Source: Caballeronia arationis (GTDB lineage Bacteria > Pseudomonadota > Gammaproteobacteria > Burkholderiales > Burkholderiaceae). From it: 64,000 nt of DNA. The stretch spans positions 1 to 64,000 of the forward strand of contig NZ_FCOG02000012.1 of the NCBI RefSeq assembly GCF_001544975.2, read 5' to 3'. The notes beneath the pieces were generated by a model that did not search any database, was not told the origin of the DNA, and worked only from the letters and a program-made list of their open reading frames with translations. Shown here piece by piece: positions 38,203 through 48,010 of this stretch. Both the position numbers and the translations under genes were made by a program. Numbering within the stretch: the stretch's first letter is position 1; each line of letters begins with the position of its first letter.

Positions 38203-38529
38203 CAGGGAATCCAGGACATTGCGGATCAGGCGCGCGTTACGCGTTCCGGGTTCGCGCGCGCGATCCGGACTGAGCGCACGTAGATCGCCATCCATACCCG
38301 AAGGTAACACCGCAATATCCCAAAAATATTGCGGCTCGCATATCAAGATTATGCGGATGCGCTGATGGGGGAAAGGGGCGCAACGAAAAGGCGCCCGTGG
38401 AGGGCGGGGCGGAAAGGACGCCGGTTGGGCGCGCCGGATGCAGAGGGTCTGCCGCCGGTTCGGGCGCGTGCTGCGGGCGAAACGCCGCGTGCGAGCGTGG
38501 AAAAGGCCGCCGCGCGGGCGGCCCGGACA
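38203..38529. other. Intergenic region upstream of xdhA
   Basis: 327 bases without a gene between xdhA and dsbB, both leftward. It contains the candidate operator at 38310-38354. I see no regulator gene here. The rest is GC-rich with no clear RNA. Confidence 0.5.
38310..38354. promoter_or_regulatory. Paired inverted repeats, candidate operator of the xdh operon
   Basis: Two palindromes about 24 bases apart centre to centre: CCGCAATAT-N7-ATATTGCGG (38310-38334) and GCATA-N7-TATGC (38338-38354). Both contain the T-N11-A core typical of LysR-type sites. They lie 108-152 bases upstream of the xdhA ATG. The nature of the regulator is inference, since no regulator gene is adjacent. Confidence 0.55.
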
Positions 38530-39075
38530 TCACATCGTCGACGCCCGCAGCCTGCGCTTACTCCGCAGGCTTACCACGACAGCGAGAAAGATTACCGCGA
38601 ACGCCACGAGCGACCATTGCGGCAGCGACAGTCCCAAAATCGGTGGGTAAGGCGTTTCGCAGAGCCCCGCCACCTTGAACACCTGCGGCAGCCAGCGCGC
38701 AGGCGGCAGACCGTCGACGACCGGCTGCAGCGTGTCGAACCCGCAGCTGAACCCGGGGCGCGCCTGCACGTAGACGTGCCGGGCAGCCGTCACGATGCCG
38801 CCGAGCGCCGACAGCGCGACGAGCGATTCCAGTAGCGCCACGCCGCGCCAGCCGTTCAGACCCGCGCCGAGAAACGCGAACACGGCGACCAGCACGAAGA
38901 AATAGCGCTGGATGATGCAGAGCGGGCAGGGGTCCTCGCCGTGGTAGTACTGCAGGTACAGCGCCCCGCCGACGAGCGCGAGGCAGACGATGCCGAGCAG
39001 TACCAGAAGCCGGCGTTCACGACGCAGGACGCGGTCTTCTTCATGCATCGTGAAATGGTGTAGAGAGTTGTTCAT
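38530..39075 (-). CDS. dsbB: Disulfide bond formation protein B
   Basis: A 181-residue inner-membrane protein with four hydrophobic helices that reoxidises DsbA and passes electrons to quinone. The first redox pair is CPLC (in [13 protein letters not shown]). The second periplasmic pair is in [10 protein letters not shown] and [10 protein letters not shown]. The start could be ATG 39075 or the ATG at 39048; relatives favour a short N-terminal tail. It stands alone, leftward, between the xdh operon and the amidase gene. Confidence 0.94.
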   Translation of the reverse strand: MNNSLHHFTMHEEDRVLRRERRLLVLLGIVCLALVGGALYLQYYHGEDPCPLCIIQRYFFVLVAVFAFLGAGLNGWRGVALLESLVALSALGGIVTAARHVYVQARPGFSCGFDTLQPVVDGLPPARWLPQVFKVAGLCETPYPPILGLSLPQWSLVAFAVIFLAVVVSLRSKRRLRASTM

Positions 39076-39157
39076 TTATTGCAACGATTCGAGGATAAAG
39101 CACTACAAAGTGCGCGCGGATGACGAGGATTCTAGCGCGAACCTCATCTCGAAAAAT

Positions 39158-40537
39158 TCAGCGTGTCGGGGCGAGCACCGCTTCGACGGCGCGTCCGATC
39201 GACAGCAGCGCGTCGTCGCTCATCGGGGCGCCCGAGAGCATCAGGCCGACCGGCGCCTCGCCGCGCGGGTGGCACGGCAGCGAAAGCCCGCACGTGTCGA
39301 GGAAATTGAACGCGCTCGGATTGCGCAGGATCAGCGCGTTGGTCTTGCCGAAAGCGTCGTCGTCGTGTTCGAGATCGGCGATGCGCGGCGGCACCACCGG
39401 CACAGTCGGGCAGAGGATCGCATCGAAACGCTGCCAGAGCGTCGTGCGCGCCGCCTCGATCATCGCGGCGCGCGCGTGCAGCAGGTCGAGATAGTCGGCG
39501 GCGCTCGCGGGCTGCCCCTTCAGGATGCGCACGAGTACGCGCGGATCGTACGCGGCGGAGTGATCGGCGAGGAGCGGCCGGTGCCACGCGTACGCCTCGA
39601 TCGGCGCGAAGCCGAAGCGGTTGATCTCGGGCAGGCGGTCGAGCGGCGCGAAACGCACGTCCTCGACGAGCGCGCCCGCAGCCGACAGATGCTTGATCGC
39701 CGTCGATACCGCGCTCGCAACCGCTTCGTCGACGCCGTCCGTCACGTAGTTCGTCAGCACGCCAAGGCGCACCCCGTCGAGCGGGCGGGTCGCGGGCACT
39801 TCGGGCTCGCGGCCGGCGAGAATCCGGTCGATGAGCGCGCAGCACGCCACCGACATGCCGATCGGCCCGAACGAATCGAGCGTGCTGGAAAGCGGCACGC
39901 CGCCTTGCGTCGGGATGCGGCTCGCGGTCGGCTTGAAGCCGGTCAGGCCGCAGAGCGCGGACGGAATGCGGATCGAGCCGCCGGTGTCGGTGCCGAACGC
40001 AATTGCCGCCATGCCGTCGGCGACCGATGCCGCCGCGCCCGACGACGATCCGCCTGCGATGCGCTCGTCGCCTTTCACGTCGGCGCGCCAGGGGGAGCGC
40101 GGCGTGCCGTAGTGCGGGTTGAGGCCGAGCCCGGAGAACGCGAATTCGCTCATGTTCGTGCGACCGACGATCACCGCGCCGGCGCGGCGCAGGCGGGCAA
40201 CGGTGAGCGCGTCGGCCTTGGCGGGCGGCGCGTCGGCAAGCACGCGGGAGCCGGCTCGGGTCACCTGGCCCTCGATGTCGAAGAGATCCTTTACTGACAC
40301 CGGCAGGCCCGCGAGCGGCGAGAGCACGGTGCCCGCGCGGCGCAGCGCGTCGTGGGCGTCGGCAGCGGCGCGTGCGGCGGCGGCATCGACGTGCAGGAAA
40401 ACGGTGGAACCCTGGCCGGACGTGTCTTCGATGCGTTCCAGCGCGCGTTCGACGAGCGCGCGGCTCGTCGTGCGGTTGGTGCGCAGGTCGGCGGCCAGCT
40501 GGGCGAGCGGGGGAAACTGGGCGGAGGTGGTCGGCAT
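39158..40537 (-). CDS. Amidase signature family hydrolase
   Basis: A 459-residue amidase. The Ser-cisSer-Lys triad is visible: Lys in LPVSVKDLFDI, the serine-rich GGSSSGAAASVADGM and the nucleophile region FGTDTGGSIRIPSALCG. The family includes GatA, but this gene lacks the GatC and GatB neighbours, so it is more likely a stand-alone amidase for small amides. The substrate is unknown. I start at ATG 40537 (MPTTSAQFPPL). Confidence 0.88.
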   Translation of the reverse strand: MPTTSAQFPPLAQLAADLRTNRTTSRALVERALERIEDTSGQGSTVFLHVDAAAARAAADAHDALRRAGTVLSPLAGLPVSVKDLFDIEGQVTRAGSRVLADAPPAKADALTVARLRRAGAVIVGRTNMSEFAFSGLGLNPHYGTPRSPWRADVKGDERIAGGSSSGAAASVADGMAAIAFGTDTGGSIRIPSALCGLTGFKPTASRIPTQGGVPLSSTLDSFGPIGMSVACCALIDRILAGREPEVPATRPLDGVRLGVLTNYVTDGVDEAVASAVSTAIKHLSAAGALVEDVRFAPLDRLPEINRFGFAPIEAYAWHRPLLADHSAAYDPRVLVRILKGQPASAADYLDLLHARAAMIEAARTTLWQRFDAILCPTVPVVPPRIADLEHDDDAFGKTNALILRNPSAFNFLDTCGLSLPCHPRGEAPVGLMLSGAPMSDDALLSIGRAVEAVLAPTR

Positions 40538-40687
40538 GGTGTCGGAGTGGTGAGCGCTCGGCGCGGGCTGCACGCGCCGACCGGCGGCTTGCGATGCGGG
40601 CGACACGACCACTCGCCCAGAGTGGCTGTCATTCTATGCCACCGCAGTAATAAATACTGCATGCGCCCGCGATCCAACCCGCCGTGC

Positions 40688-42061
40688 TCAGATCGTCCGC
40701 GAGAAACGTTCGAGCGTCGCCTGCCCGAGGTAGCGGTCGAACGTCATCGCGACGTTGCGCACCAGCATGCGCCCGGGGGGCAGCACGCGGATCGCGTCGG
40801 CGTCGATGGCGACGAGGCCGTCGCGTTCCATTGGCGCGAGCCGCGCCAGCTCGCCGGCGAAGGTGCTCGCGAAGTCGATGCCGTGCGCGGCCTCGACCGC
40901 ATCGAAACGCAGTTCGGACCGGCACATCAGTTGGACGATGATGTCGCGACGCAGACGGTCGTCGGCGGAAAGGCGCACGCCGCGCGTGATCGCGAGGCGG
41001 CCGCTGTCGATCGCCTCGGCGTAGGCGGCGAGCTCGCGCGCGTTCTGCGCGTACACGTCGCCGACCTTGCCGATCGACGACGCCCCGAAGCCGATCAGGT
41101 CACAATCCGCGCGCGTGCTGTAGCCCTGGAAATTGCGATGCAGCGTGCCGGCCTTTTGCGCCAGCGCGAGTTCGTCGCCGGGCAGCGCGAAGTGGTCCAT
41201 GCCGATGTAGACGTAGCCCGCGTCCGTCAGCTTGCGGATCACACGTTCGAGGATCGCGAGCCGTGCGGCGGGCGAGGGCAGCGCGGCTTCGTCCATCTGG
41301 CGCTGCATCTTGAAAAGGGACGGCATGTGCGCGTAGCCGAATACCGAGAGCCGGTCGGGTGCCAGTTCCACGATCGCGTCGAGCGTGCGGCTGAAGCTTT
41401 CGACGCTTTGATGCGGCAGGCCGTAGATCAGGTCGACGCTCACGGACTTGAAGCCCGAGTCGCGCGCCGCGGCGAGCACGGTCTCGGTCAATTCGCGCGG
41501 CTGGATGCGGTTGATGGCGTGCTGGACGCGCGGATCGAAGTCCTGCACGCCGAGGGAGAGCCGGTTGAAACCGATTTCGCGCAGGAGGCGGATCGCGCGC
41601 GGCGACGCTTCGCGCGGATCGACTTCGATCGAGCATTCGGCTGCATCGTCGGGCAGCAGGTTGAAGTGCTCGCGGGTCGCCGCCATCAGTTCGGTCATCT
41701 CGTCGTGCGACAGGAACGTCGGCGTGCCGCCGCCCCAGTGCAGTTGCGAGACGGGGCGCGTCGTATCGAAGAGTTCGGCCTGCAGCGCGAGCTCGCGCTT
41801 CAGCCGGTCGAGATACGGGCGCGCATGCGCGCGGTTCTTCGTGGCGACCTTGTTGCAGCCGCAGTAGAAGCAGACCGTATCGCAAAACGGAATGTGGAAG
41901 TAGAGCGACAGGTCGCCCGATCCTCGCGCCGCGCGCCGGTAGTGGGCCGGATCGAACGAATCGGTGAACTGGACGGCGGTCGGATAGGAGGTGTAGCGCG
42001 GACCGTTGGCGCTGTATTTGTCGAGGAGATCGGGGCGAAAAAGAGTGTCGGCGTGAGTCAT
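40688..42061 (-). CDS. hemN: Oxygen-independent coproporphyrinogen III dehydrogenase HemN
   Basis: A 457-residue radical SAM enzyme that oxidatively decarboxylates coproporphyrinogen III to protoporphyrinogen IX when oxygen is scarce. The motif CDTVCFYCGC has the three cluster cysteines plus the fourth cysteine typical of genuine HemN; compare HemW at 1494-2711, which lacks it. The N-terminal YSANGPRYTSYPTAVQF is the HemN substrate-binding trip region. WGGGTPTFL binds SAM. I see no FNR-type site in the upstream gap. Confidence 0.95.
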   Translation of the reverse strand: MTHADTLFRPDLLDKYSANGPRYTSYPTAVQFTDSFDPAHYRRAARGSGDLSLYFHIPFCDTVCFYCGCNKVATKNRAHARPYLDRLKRELALQAELFDTTRPVSQLHWGGGTPTFLSHDEMTELMAATREHFNLLPDDAAECSIEVDPREASPRAIRLLREIGFNRLSLGVQDFDPRVQHAINRIQPRELTETVLAAARDSGFKSVSVDLIYGLPHQSVESFSRTLDAIVELAPDRLSVFGYAHMPSLFKMQRQMDEAALPSPAARLAILERVIRKLTDAGYVYIGMDHFALPGDELALAQKAGTLHRNFQGYSTRADCDLIGFGASSIGKVGDVYAQNARELAAYAEAIDSGRLAITRGVRLSADDRLRRDIIVQLMCRSELRFDAVEAAHGIDFASTFAGELARLAPMERDGLVAIDADAIRVLPPGRMLVRNVAMTFDRYLGQATLERFSRTI

Positions 42062-42181
42062 CGCGGGGCCTTGGACGGACTCGTCGAGTCTATCGAGATA
42101 GCGGCGCGCCCCGTTGCGTGATATCGCCGCAGCGTCGCCGTGGGACAATGCGCGGTTGCCTGCATCGTCTTCGGAACTCCC

Positions 42182-42484
42182 ATGCCTGAACCCGTTATCC
42201 GACCACCCCACGCCTGCCGCGAAGGCTGCGGCGCGTGCTGCATCGCGCCTTCCATTTCCAGCCCGATTCCCGGCATGCCCGAGGGAAAGCCGGCCGGCGT
42301 GCGCTGCATCCAGCTCGGCGATGACCTGCGCTGTATGATTTTCGGCGATTCGCGAAGGCCGGCCTGCTGCGCGGGCCTGCAGCCGTCCGCACAAATGTGC
42401 GGCGACGCGGCCGATGCCCGCGACGCGCGCGCCTACGCGCTCGCATGGCTCACGCAACTCGAAGTCGAAACGCAACCGGATTGA
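42182..42484 (+). CDS. YkgJ family cysteine-cluster protein
   Basis: A 100-residue protein with eight or more cysteines in CxxxCxxCC-type arrangement (CREGCGACC, later RCIQL, RCMIF, ACCAGL, MCGD), a pattern thought to bind zinc or an iron-sulfur cluster. The function is unknown. It is divergent from hemN with 120 bases between them. Confidence 0.85.
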   Translation: MPEPVIRPPHACREGCGACCIAPSISSPIPGMPEGKPAGVRCIQLGDDLRCMIFGDSRRPACCAGLQPSAQMCGDAADARDARAYALAWLTQLEVETQPD

Positions 42485-42557
42485 GCGGGCGCGGTCGAAC
42501 GCTCGTCGCGCGTTTGCGCGTTTCGTCGATATGGATCATCGCCCTGGAGGATTTCGC

Positions 42558-43145
42558 ATGACTCAAACCGTCGCGCCCAAGCGGCGCCGGTTCCTGTTCG
42601 CGGCGCTCCCGAGCGCCGCCGCGCTCGCTTTCGCGCCGCTCGCCCAAGCGGCGTCGATTTTTCCGTTCATCCCCGATCACTACACGTTCACGCAGCAGCA
42701 GGTGCAGGAAGCGGTCGCCCGCAAGTTCCCGCTGCAGCGCACGGCCTCGCAGATTTTCGATGTCGTCCTGAGCAATCCGGTCGTCGGCCTCGCGCCCGAT
42801 CGCAACCGCGTGACCGTGCGGCTAGATGCACGCCTCTCGACGCCGTTCATGCCGAATCCGGTGAACGGCGTGTTCACGCTGTCGAGCCAGCTCGCCTACG
42901 ACGCCGCGAGCCATTCAGTGATCCTGATGTCTCCGACCGTTGACGACACTCGGGTCACAGGCGAAGCCGCGCAGTACAACCAGCAGATCAACGCGGCGGG
43001 CGCGCTCATCGCGACGCAGTTGCTCGACCGCTATCCGATCTATACGTTCAAGCCCGAGCAGCTGCAATTCGCCGGGGTGAATTATGAACCCGGTACAATC
43101 ACGGTCCTTACAAACGGTATACGCGTACAGATTCTTGAGAAGTAA
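42558..43145 (+). CDS. DUF1439 (YceB-like) exported protein
   Basis: A 195-residue exported protein. The N terminus has a basic start (PKRRRFLFAAL) and a hydrophobic stretch ending AQAAS, suggesting secretion; RRRFL is a weak Tat-like feature. The mature sequence, beginning FPFIPDHYTFTQQQVQEAVA, fits the DUF1439 family of YceB lipoproteins, but the lipobox cysteine is absent here. GGAGG sits 7 bases before the ATG. The function is unknown. Confidence 0.8.
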   Translation: MTQTVAPKRRRFLFAALPSAAALAFAPLAQAASIFPFIPDHYTFTQQQVQEAVARKFPLQRTASQIFDVVLSNPVVGLAPDRNRVTVRLDARLSTPFMPNPVNGVFTLSSQLAYDAASHSVILMSPTVDDTRVTGEAAQYNQQINAAGALIATQLLDRYPIYTFKPEQLQFAGVNYEPGTITVLTNGIRVQILEK

Positions 43146-43204
43146 GCTGAAATCTGCGCCCGCATACCCGAGACCAGCGACAAATAAAGCGAAAGGGCAG
43201 ACGG

Positions 43205-44038
43205 ATGGACTGGATTCTTATGTGCAAGGCGCTGGTTCTCGGCGTCGTGGAGGGCTTGACCGAATTTCTGCCGGTTTCGAGCACAGGGCATCTGATCGTC
43301 GCAGGCAGCTTGCTGAATTACACCAATGCACAGTCGAAAGTGTTCGACGTCGTGATCCAGTTCGGAGCGATTCTCGCCATTTGCTGGGAATACCGGCGCA
43401 AGATCGGCACCGTAGTCGGCGGATTGCCGACCCGGCCCGACGCGCGGCGTTTCGCCGTGAACGTCATCATCGCGACGATTCCGGCCATCGTGCTCGGACT
43501 ACTCTTCGAGAAGGCGATCAAATCGGTGCTGTTTTCGCCGGTGCCGGTGTCGGTGGCGCTGATCGTCGGCGGCATCGTGATTTTGTGGGCCGAGGCACGC
43601 CAGCGCGACCGGGGCGTCGCGCCGACCGTGACCTCGGTCGACGATCTCTCCTACGCCGACGCCTTCAAGGTCGGCCTCGCGCAATGTTTCGCGCTGATCC
43701 CGGGCACGTCGCGCTCCGGTGCGACGATCATCGGCGGCATGCTGTTCGGCCTCGAACGGCGCGTGGCGACCGAATTTTCCTTCTTCCTCGCGATCCCGAT
43801 CATCTTCGGCGCGACGCTCTATGAGCTCGCGAAGTACTGGCGCACGCTGTCCGTGAACGACTTCGGGTTGTTCGCCGTCGGACTGATTGCCGCGTTCATC
43901 AGCGCGTTCGTCTGCGTGCGCTGGCTGCTGCGCTACGTCGCGACGCACGATTTCACCGCGTTCGCGTGGTATCGGATCGGCTTCGGGCTTTTGATTCTGA
44001 TCGTCGGATACAGCGGCGGGCTGAGCTGGGCGGAGTAA
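43205..44038 (+). CDS. uppP: Undecaprenyl-diphosphatase (BacA/UppP)
   Basis: A 277-residue inner-membrane phosphatase that recycles undecaprenyl pyrophosphate, the carrier for peptidoglycan and other cell-wall glycans. Both active-site blocks are intact: [16 protein letters not shown] near the N terminus and [11 protein letters not shown] in the middle. Over-expression in other bacteria gives bacitracin resistance. The gene ends at a strong bidirectional terminator shared with trmB. Confidence 0.96.
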   Translation: MDWILMCKALVLGVVEGLTEFLPVSSTGHLIVAGSLLNYTNAQSKVFDVVIQFGAILAICWEYRRKIGTVVGGLPTRPDARRFAVNVIIATIPAIVLGLLFEKAIKSVLFSPVPVSVALIVGGIVILWAEARQRDRGVAPTVTSVDDLSYADAFKVGLAQCFALIPGTSRSGATIIGGMLFGLERRVATEFSFFLAIPIIFGATLYELAKYWRTLSVNDFGLFAVGLIAAFISAFVCVRWLLRYVATHDFTAFAWYRIGFGLLILIVGYSGGLSWAE

Positions 44039-44063
44039 ATCTCGCATTCCCGTTGCCCGAAAT

Positions 44064-44093
44064 AAAAACGCCACGGCTTGCCGTGGCGTTTTT
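44064..44093. terminator. Bidirectional terminator between uppP and trmB
   Basis: AAAAACGCCACGG and its complement around loop CTTG, flanked by A and T runs on both sides. It serves two convergent genes. Confidence 0.92.
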
Positions 44094-44110
44094 GCATCCT
44101 GTCGCGCCGA

Positions 44111-44854
44111 TCAGCGGCGCTTGAAGACCAGATCCCAGACGCCGTGCCCGAGCTTGATGCCGCGCCGCTCGAACTTCGTCACGGGACGATAGTCGGGGCG
44201 GGGCGCGTAGCCATCGGCGGTATTTTCGAGCGCCGTTTCGGCCGACAACACCTCAAGCATCTGCTCGGCATAGTTCTGCCAGTCGGTCGCGAGGTGGATG
44301 TAGCCGCCCGGCTTCAGGCGCGAGACGAGGTGCGCGACAAACTTCGGCTGGATCAGCCGGCGCTTGTGATGGCGCGCCTTGTGCCACGGATCGGGGAAGT
44401 AGATGTGCACGCCGTCGAGGCTCTCCGGCGCAATCATGTGTTCGAGCACTTCCACGGCGTCGTGCTGGACGATGCGGATATTCGTGAGCCCTTCCTCGCC
44501 GATCAGCTTCAGGAGCGCGCCGATGCCCGGCTCGTGCACTTCAACACCGAGAAAGTCGTCGCCGGGACGCGTCGCCGCGATTTCCGCCGTCGTCGCACCC
44601 ATGCCGAAGCCGATTTCCAGCACGCGCGGCGCGCGGCGCCCGAAGACGGCGTCCCAGTCCAGCGTGTTGGCCGCGTACGGAACGACAAAACGCGGCCCGA
44701 ACTCGTCGAGCGCACGGCGTTGGCCCGTCGAGACGCGGCCGGCGCGCGTCACGAAACTGCGAATGCGGCGGCGATGCAGGGGGTTGGTGCCGTCGGCGGG
44801 AGGTGCGTCTTGAACGTCTTCATCGGCGGCTTCATCGCGGGGATCGTGCGTCAT
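44111..44854 (-). CDS. trmB: tRNA (guanine-N7-)-methyltransferase
   Basis: A 247-residue SAM-dependent enzyme that methylates G46 of tRNA. It has the SAM-binding motif VLEIGFGMG and the family block [17 protein letters not shown]. The N-terminal 40 residues are acidic and variable. I chose ATG 44854 ([13 protein letters not shown]); the frame is open further upstream but runs into the tRNA-Gly region. Confidence 0.95.
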   Translation of the reverse strand: MTHDPRDEAADEDVQDAPPADGTNPLHRRRIRSFVTRAGRVSTGQRRALDEFGPRFVVPYAANTLDWDAVFGRRAPRVLEIGFGMGATTAEIAATRPGDDFLGVEVHEPGIGALLKLIGEEGLTNIRIVQHDAVEVLEHMIAPESLDGVHIYFPDPWHKARHHKRRLIQPKFVAHLVSRLKPGGYIHLATDWQNYAEQMLEVLSAETALENTADGYAPRPDYRPVTKFERRGIKLGHGVWDLVFKRR

Positions 44855-44912
44855 CGTAGGGTAATGGGCTTGATAAAGGCGCTGGCAAGGGAACGCGGCG
44901 GCGCCGAAAACC

Positions 44913-44950
44913 AAAAAGCCGCCTTCGAAGTGTCGAAGAGGCGGCTTTTT
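44913..44950 (-). terminator. Intrinsic terminator after tRNA-Gly
   Basis: AAAAAGCCGCC/GGCGGCTTTTT outer stem with an inner TTCGA/TCGAA stem. It lies 10 bases beyond the tRNA-Gly end and has T runs both ways. Confidence 0.88.
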
Positions 44951-44960
44951 GTTCGATGTC

Positions 44961-45035
44961 TGGAGCGGGCGATGGGAATCGAACCCACGTCTGTAGCTTG
45001 GGAAGCTACGGTAATGGCCATTATACGACGCCCGC
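44961..45035 (-). tRNA. tRNA-Gly(CCC)
   Basis: A 75-base tRNA with an encoded CCA end and acceptor arms GCGGGCG/CGCCCGC. The anticodon loop TTCCCAA between GTAGC and GCTAC gives CCC, which reads GGG. Confidence 0.94.
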
Positions 45036-45109
45036 GTAAGCCGGATATTGTAAGCGCAAGCCGTCGGAAAGCGCAATTGGCGCGGCCGTAGCCGCGCGGC
45101 CGGCCGGTG

Positions 45110-45670
45110 TCAGATGCCGAACAGCGTCATCGAAACGGCCACTCGCGTCACCACCATCAGCAGCACCTGAACGATCACGAACAGCAGGATCGGCGAAAGG
45201 TCGATGCCGCCGAGGCGCGGCAGGATGCGCCGAAGCGGATCGAGGAAAGGCGCGGTGATCTGATAGAGCAGCGGCATCGCGGGTGACTGCGGATTGAGCC
45301 ACGAGAGCAACGCCATCAGGATCGTCATCCAGATGATCAGATTAAGCGCCCACTTGATGACGGTCAGCACGGCGACGAGCAGCAGCATCGGCGCCATCAG
45401 CATCGGGTCGACGCCCGCCAGCACGACCATCAGCACCACATACACGAGCGACGCGATGAATGCTGCGAGAATGCTCGCCCAGTCGATCTTGCCGCCCGGC
45501 AGGATCTTGCGCAGCGGCAGCACGATCCAGTTGGTGGCCTGCATCACCGCATTGGACACCGGGTTGTAGGGCGGCATGCGGACGACTTGCATCCAGGCGC
45601 GCAAGAGCAGCGCCGCGCCGAACAGCGTGAAAACGGTATTGAGCAGAAAACGGGCGATATCGCCGAACAT
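45110..45670 (-). CDS. YggT family membrane protein
   Basis: A 186-residue integral membrane protein made of two related YggT repeats, each with two hydrophobic segments and a PLRKILP/PLRRILP loop (PLRKILPGGKIDWASI and PLRRILPRLGGIDLSP). The function is not established; osmotic stress and cell-division roles have been suggested in other bacteria. It stands alone, leftward. Confidence 0.9.
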   Translation of the reverse strand: MFGDIARFLLNTVFTLFGAALLLRAWMQVVRMPPYNPVSNAVMQATNWIVLPLRKILPGGKIDWASILAAFIASLVYVVLMVVLAGVDPMLMAPMLLLVAVLTVIKWALNLIIWMTILMALLSWLNPQSPAMPLLYQITAPFLDPLRRILPRLGGIDLSPILLFVIVQVLLMVVTRVAVSMTLFGI

Positions 45671-45775
45671 CTCGGGTCCTTTTTTATGCGTGCGCAGTTT
45701 GATGCTGCGTCGGGTTCACGGGTTACGGGTTGACAGCGGATCTGAACGAATGAGGAAAGCTGGCCGGACGCCGCT

Positions 45776-46096
45776 TCAACGGCTCACGCGGACTTCGCTG
45801 ATCGAAAGCGTGGGGCCGGGGCCGTCGGAATAATTCGCCAGATCGGCCTGCAGTTCGCGGGCGACGGGCGCAAGCGCCGTCCGGAACGCCTCGACCGAAT
45901 CGAACAGCACATGCCCGACGACGGCGTGCGGCGGCGCCGATCCCGGCGCCGCGCCGGACAGACCGGCATCGACCGACCAGCCCTTCACCGCGTCGCCGAG
46001 AAGCGCGGCCGCGAGCGGCATGTGCTGGTTGCAGTAATAGTCCACGTCGAAACGGCCGTTCTCGCGATACGGATACAGGAAACTGACCTTGATCAT
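45776..46096 (-). CDS. EthD-like dimeric alpha-beta barrel protein
   Basis: A 106-residue protein starting MIKVSFLYPYRENGRFDVDY, followed by YCNQHMPLAAALLGDAVKGW. This is the EthD-type ferredoxin-like fold, with the His of the HMPLA motif. Such proteins often handle small aromatic or oxidised metabolites; the role here is unknown. It is a single leftward gene. Confidence 0.82.
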   Translation of the reverse strand: MIKVSFLYPYRENGRFDVDYYCNQHMPLAAALLGDAVKGWSVDAGLSGAAPGSAPPHAVVGHVLFDSVEAFRTALAPVARELQADLANYSDGPGPTLSISEVRVSR

Positions 46097-46297
46097 TGTT
46101 GATTCTCTGGCTGTTTGTCGGGCAGCGCCGATCTCGCTCGCTGGCGGCCTGCCTGACATCGTCTGCCCGGGTGCCGCGCTTTTTTCATGCGCGGCGGCCC
46201 GGCTCCCCGCCCACCGTCCATGCACGGTGGGGCGCCGGTCGTCACCTTATCATGGCTTCAGCGCCGCTTGCGCGTGTTGTCTAACGGTTTGAAAGCG

Positions 46298-47242
46298 TCA
46301 CTCTGCGACGGGCGGACCGGGCCGCTCGTCCGCCCTCGTCCGGGACGCATCGAGGATCTTTTCGACCGACCGTTCCATCGCAGCGAGCGCATTCGCCGAC
46401 GGCGGAACCGGACGCCGCCGCGCCAGTTCGATGGCGCGCCGCGTCATCAGCGCGTAGAGCGTCGCGTGGTCGCCGCCGAGGCCGTCGAGCAGCGTGAGCT
46501 GTTTCTCGACGATGCCCGCATCGCCGCGCGACACCGGCCCCGCGAGCGCGCCGGCCAGGCCTTTCTCGCGCGCGGTCTCGATCGTGCCGGCGAGCATCGG
46601 CAGAACGGCGCGCAACGCGTCGTCTTCGGAAAACCCTAACTGTTGCCAAAGTGAGACGGTCTCGGAAAGCGCGGCGAGCGCAAAACTGGCAGCATAATGA
46701 GCGGCGGCGTGGTACAGCATGCGGCCGCCGGGCGGGATCGAAAGCGGATGGCAACCGAGCGCCCGGGCAAGCCCATCAAGGGTTTCACCGAGCGGCGGCG
46801 GCGCTTCGATCGTCACCGAGCAGCCCTGGATGCGCGTCAGGTCGCCGTCGAGGCCGCCGAACAGATACAGCGGATGAAAGCCGCCGATGTCGCCGCCCTG
46901 CGCGCGAACCGGCGCGAGAACATCGACTGGAGTGGCGCCGCTGCAGTGCACGACGGCGCGCGCGCCGGTCGCGGAAGGATCGATGCGCAGTGCGTTCGCC
47001 GCCGCACCGATTTCGTCATCGGGAACTGTCAAAAAGACGATATCGGCGCGCGCCGCGACCGCTTGTGGGTCATCGGCGACGAGGCAGCCGGGCAACTGAT
47101 CCGCGAGCGCGCGCGCCGGACCCGGCGAGCGGCTGGCGATGGCGGTGACGGGATAGCCCGCGCGCGACCACGCACGCGAGACGCAGCGTGCGAGCCGCCC
47201 GGCGCCGACGAATCCGAGCCGTGGCGTCGCTGAATATGGCAT
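46298..47242 (-). CDS. Rossmann-fold protein with DUF2520 domain
   Basis: A 314-residue protein. Residues 1-130 form an NAD(P)-binding fold (LGFVGAGRLARCVSRAW) like pyrroline-carboxylate reductase or F420-dependent NADP reductase. The second half is the helical DUF2520 domain (MLYHAAAHYAASFALAALSE). The substrate is unknown. I chose ATG 47242, with AGGAG 9 bases upstream. Confidence 0.87.
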   Translation of the reverse strand: MPYSATPRLGFVGAGRLARCVSRAWSRAGYPVTAIASRSPGPARALADQLPGCLVADDPQAVAARADIVFLTVPDDEIGAAANALRIDPSATGARAVVHCSGATPVDVLAPVRAQGGDIGGFHPLYLFGGLDGDLTRIQGCSVTIEAPPPLGETLDGLARALGCHPLSIPPGGRMLYHAAAHYAASFALAALSETVSLWQQLGFSEDDALRAVLPMLAGTIETAREKGLAGALAGPVSRGDAGIVEKQLTLLDGLGGDHATLYALMTRRAIELARRRPVPPSANALAAMERSVEKILDASRTRADERPGPPVAE

Positions 47243-47475
47243 GTTTGGTGCTCCTGGTCTGAGGAAAGCGGTAAAAGACAGGGAAGGGCGCCCCGGCGCC
47301 GGAATCAAAGGTATCGCGCCGAAAGTACCGCGCGAATGATTTGCGCAACGGATGCTCGCCACGTGGCTTGCAGCGCTCGGCCGGCAGCATGATTAAAACG
47401 AAAGACCGGTTTTTCTGTGCGATGAGTTGCTTGTTTCCCCTTTGTGGTTGTCATTCGCTACGTTCGGAGGTCGCC

Positions 47476-47637
47476 ATGAGCATTTTTGCTTACCGGAAGC
47501 ATCTGCGGTTTCTCAGTCAGGCCCAGCGCCGCCGCTGGTGGGATCAGAAGAAGCGACTCACGCCACGGGTCGTGATCGGCGGGGCGTATGTGCCACCGAA
47601 TGTGACGCGTGAATTCGCGTATGTGAAGGTGGGCTGA
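47476..47637 (+). CDS. Small basic hypothetical protein, 53 residues
   Basis: MSIFAYRKHLRFLSQAQRRR and on to FAYVKVG. Strongly basic and aromatic, with no signal peptide. A perfect GGAGG is 5 bases before the ATG, and a terminator follows, so the gene is likely real. Its basic character suggests nucleic-acid or ribosome binding, which is only a guess. Confidence 0.65.
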   Translation: MSIFAYRKHLRFLSQAQRRRWWDQKKRLTPRVVIGGAYVPPNVTREFAYVKVG

Positions 47638-48010
47638 AAAACGCGGCCACCGGAAAATCGAGCTTCGAAACAACACGCAGCGCAGCTGCACCTGGCCGGC
47701 ATACCGGCCGAAAGCCCCGCCGGACCTCGCGTCCCGCGGGGCTTTTTTAACTCATTTGTAAATAAAAATTACCGTGCCTTTCGATGTCGGTGAGCGCGGC
47801 CTTCGGGTTGACCGTCAGCCGATCGTCATCTGCGTGTGTCTGCGCGGGCGCGGCGACACGCGCCGATTCTTACAGCCGCTGGGCGCTGTAAGACGAATTG
47901 CAATTTGCTACAAATGGACGCAACCTCCTCGACGCTTTTTCGCTAAATTCGATTCATACCGTCGCAAAGATTCAGTCATGTGCACTGAAGAGCGGCGAGG
48001 AGAAGAGAAA
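47638..48010. other. Intergenic region
   Basis: 373 bases. The left part holds the terminator at 47711-47745. The middle is AT-rich (47746-47780) and probably carries the promoter of the next gene. I see no further gene. Confidence 0.45.
47711..47745 (+). terminator. Intrinsic terminator
   Basis: GCCCCGC/GCGGGGC stem with a 15-base loop, followed by six T. It follows the 53-residue gene. Confidence 0.82.

Noticed and set aside
39158..40537. GatA subunit of the tRNA amidotransferase
   Set aside because: The amidase signature is shared, but gatC and gatB are not adjacent and the flanking genes are dsbB and hemN.
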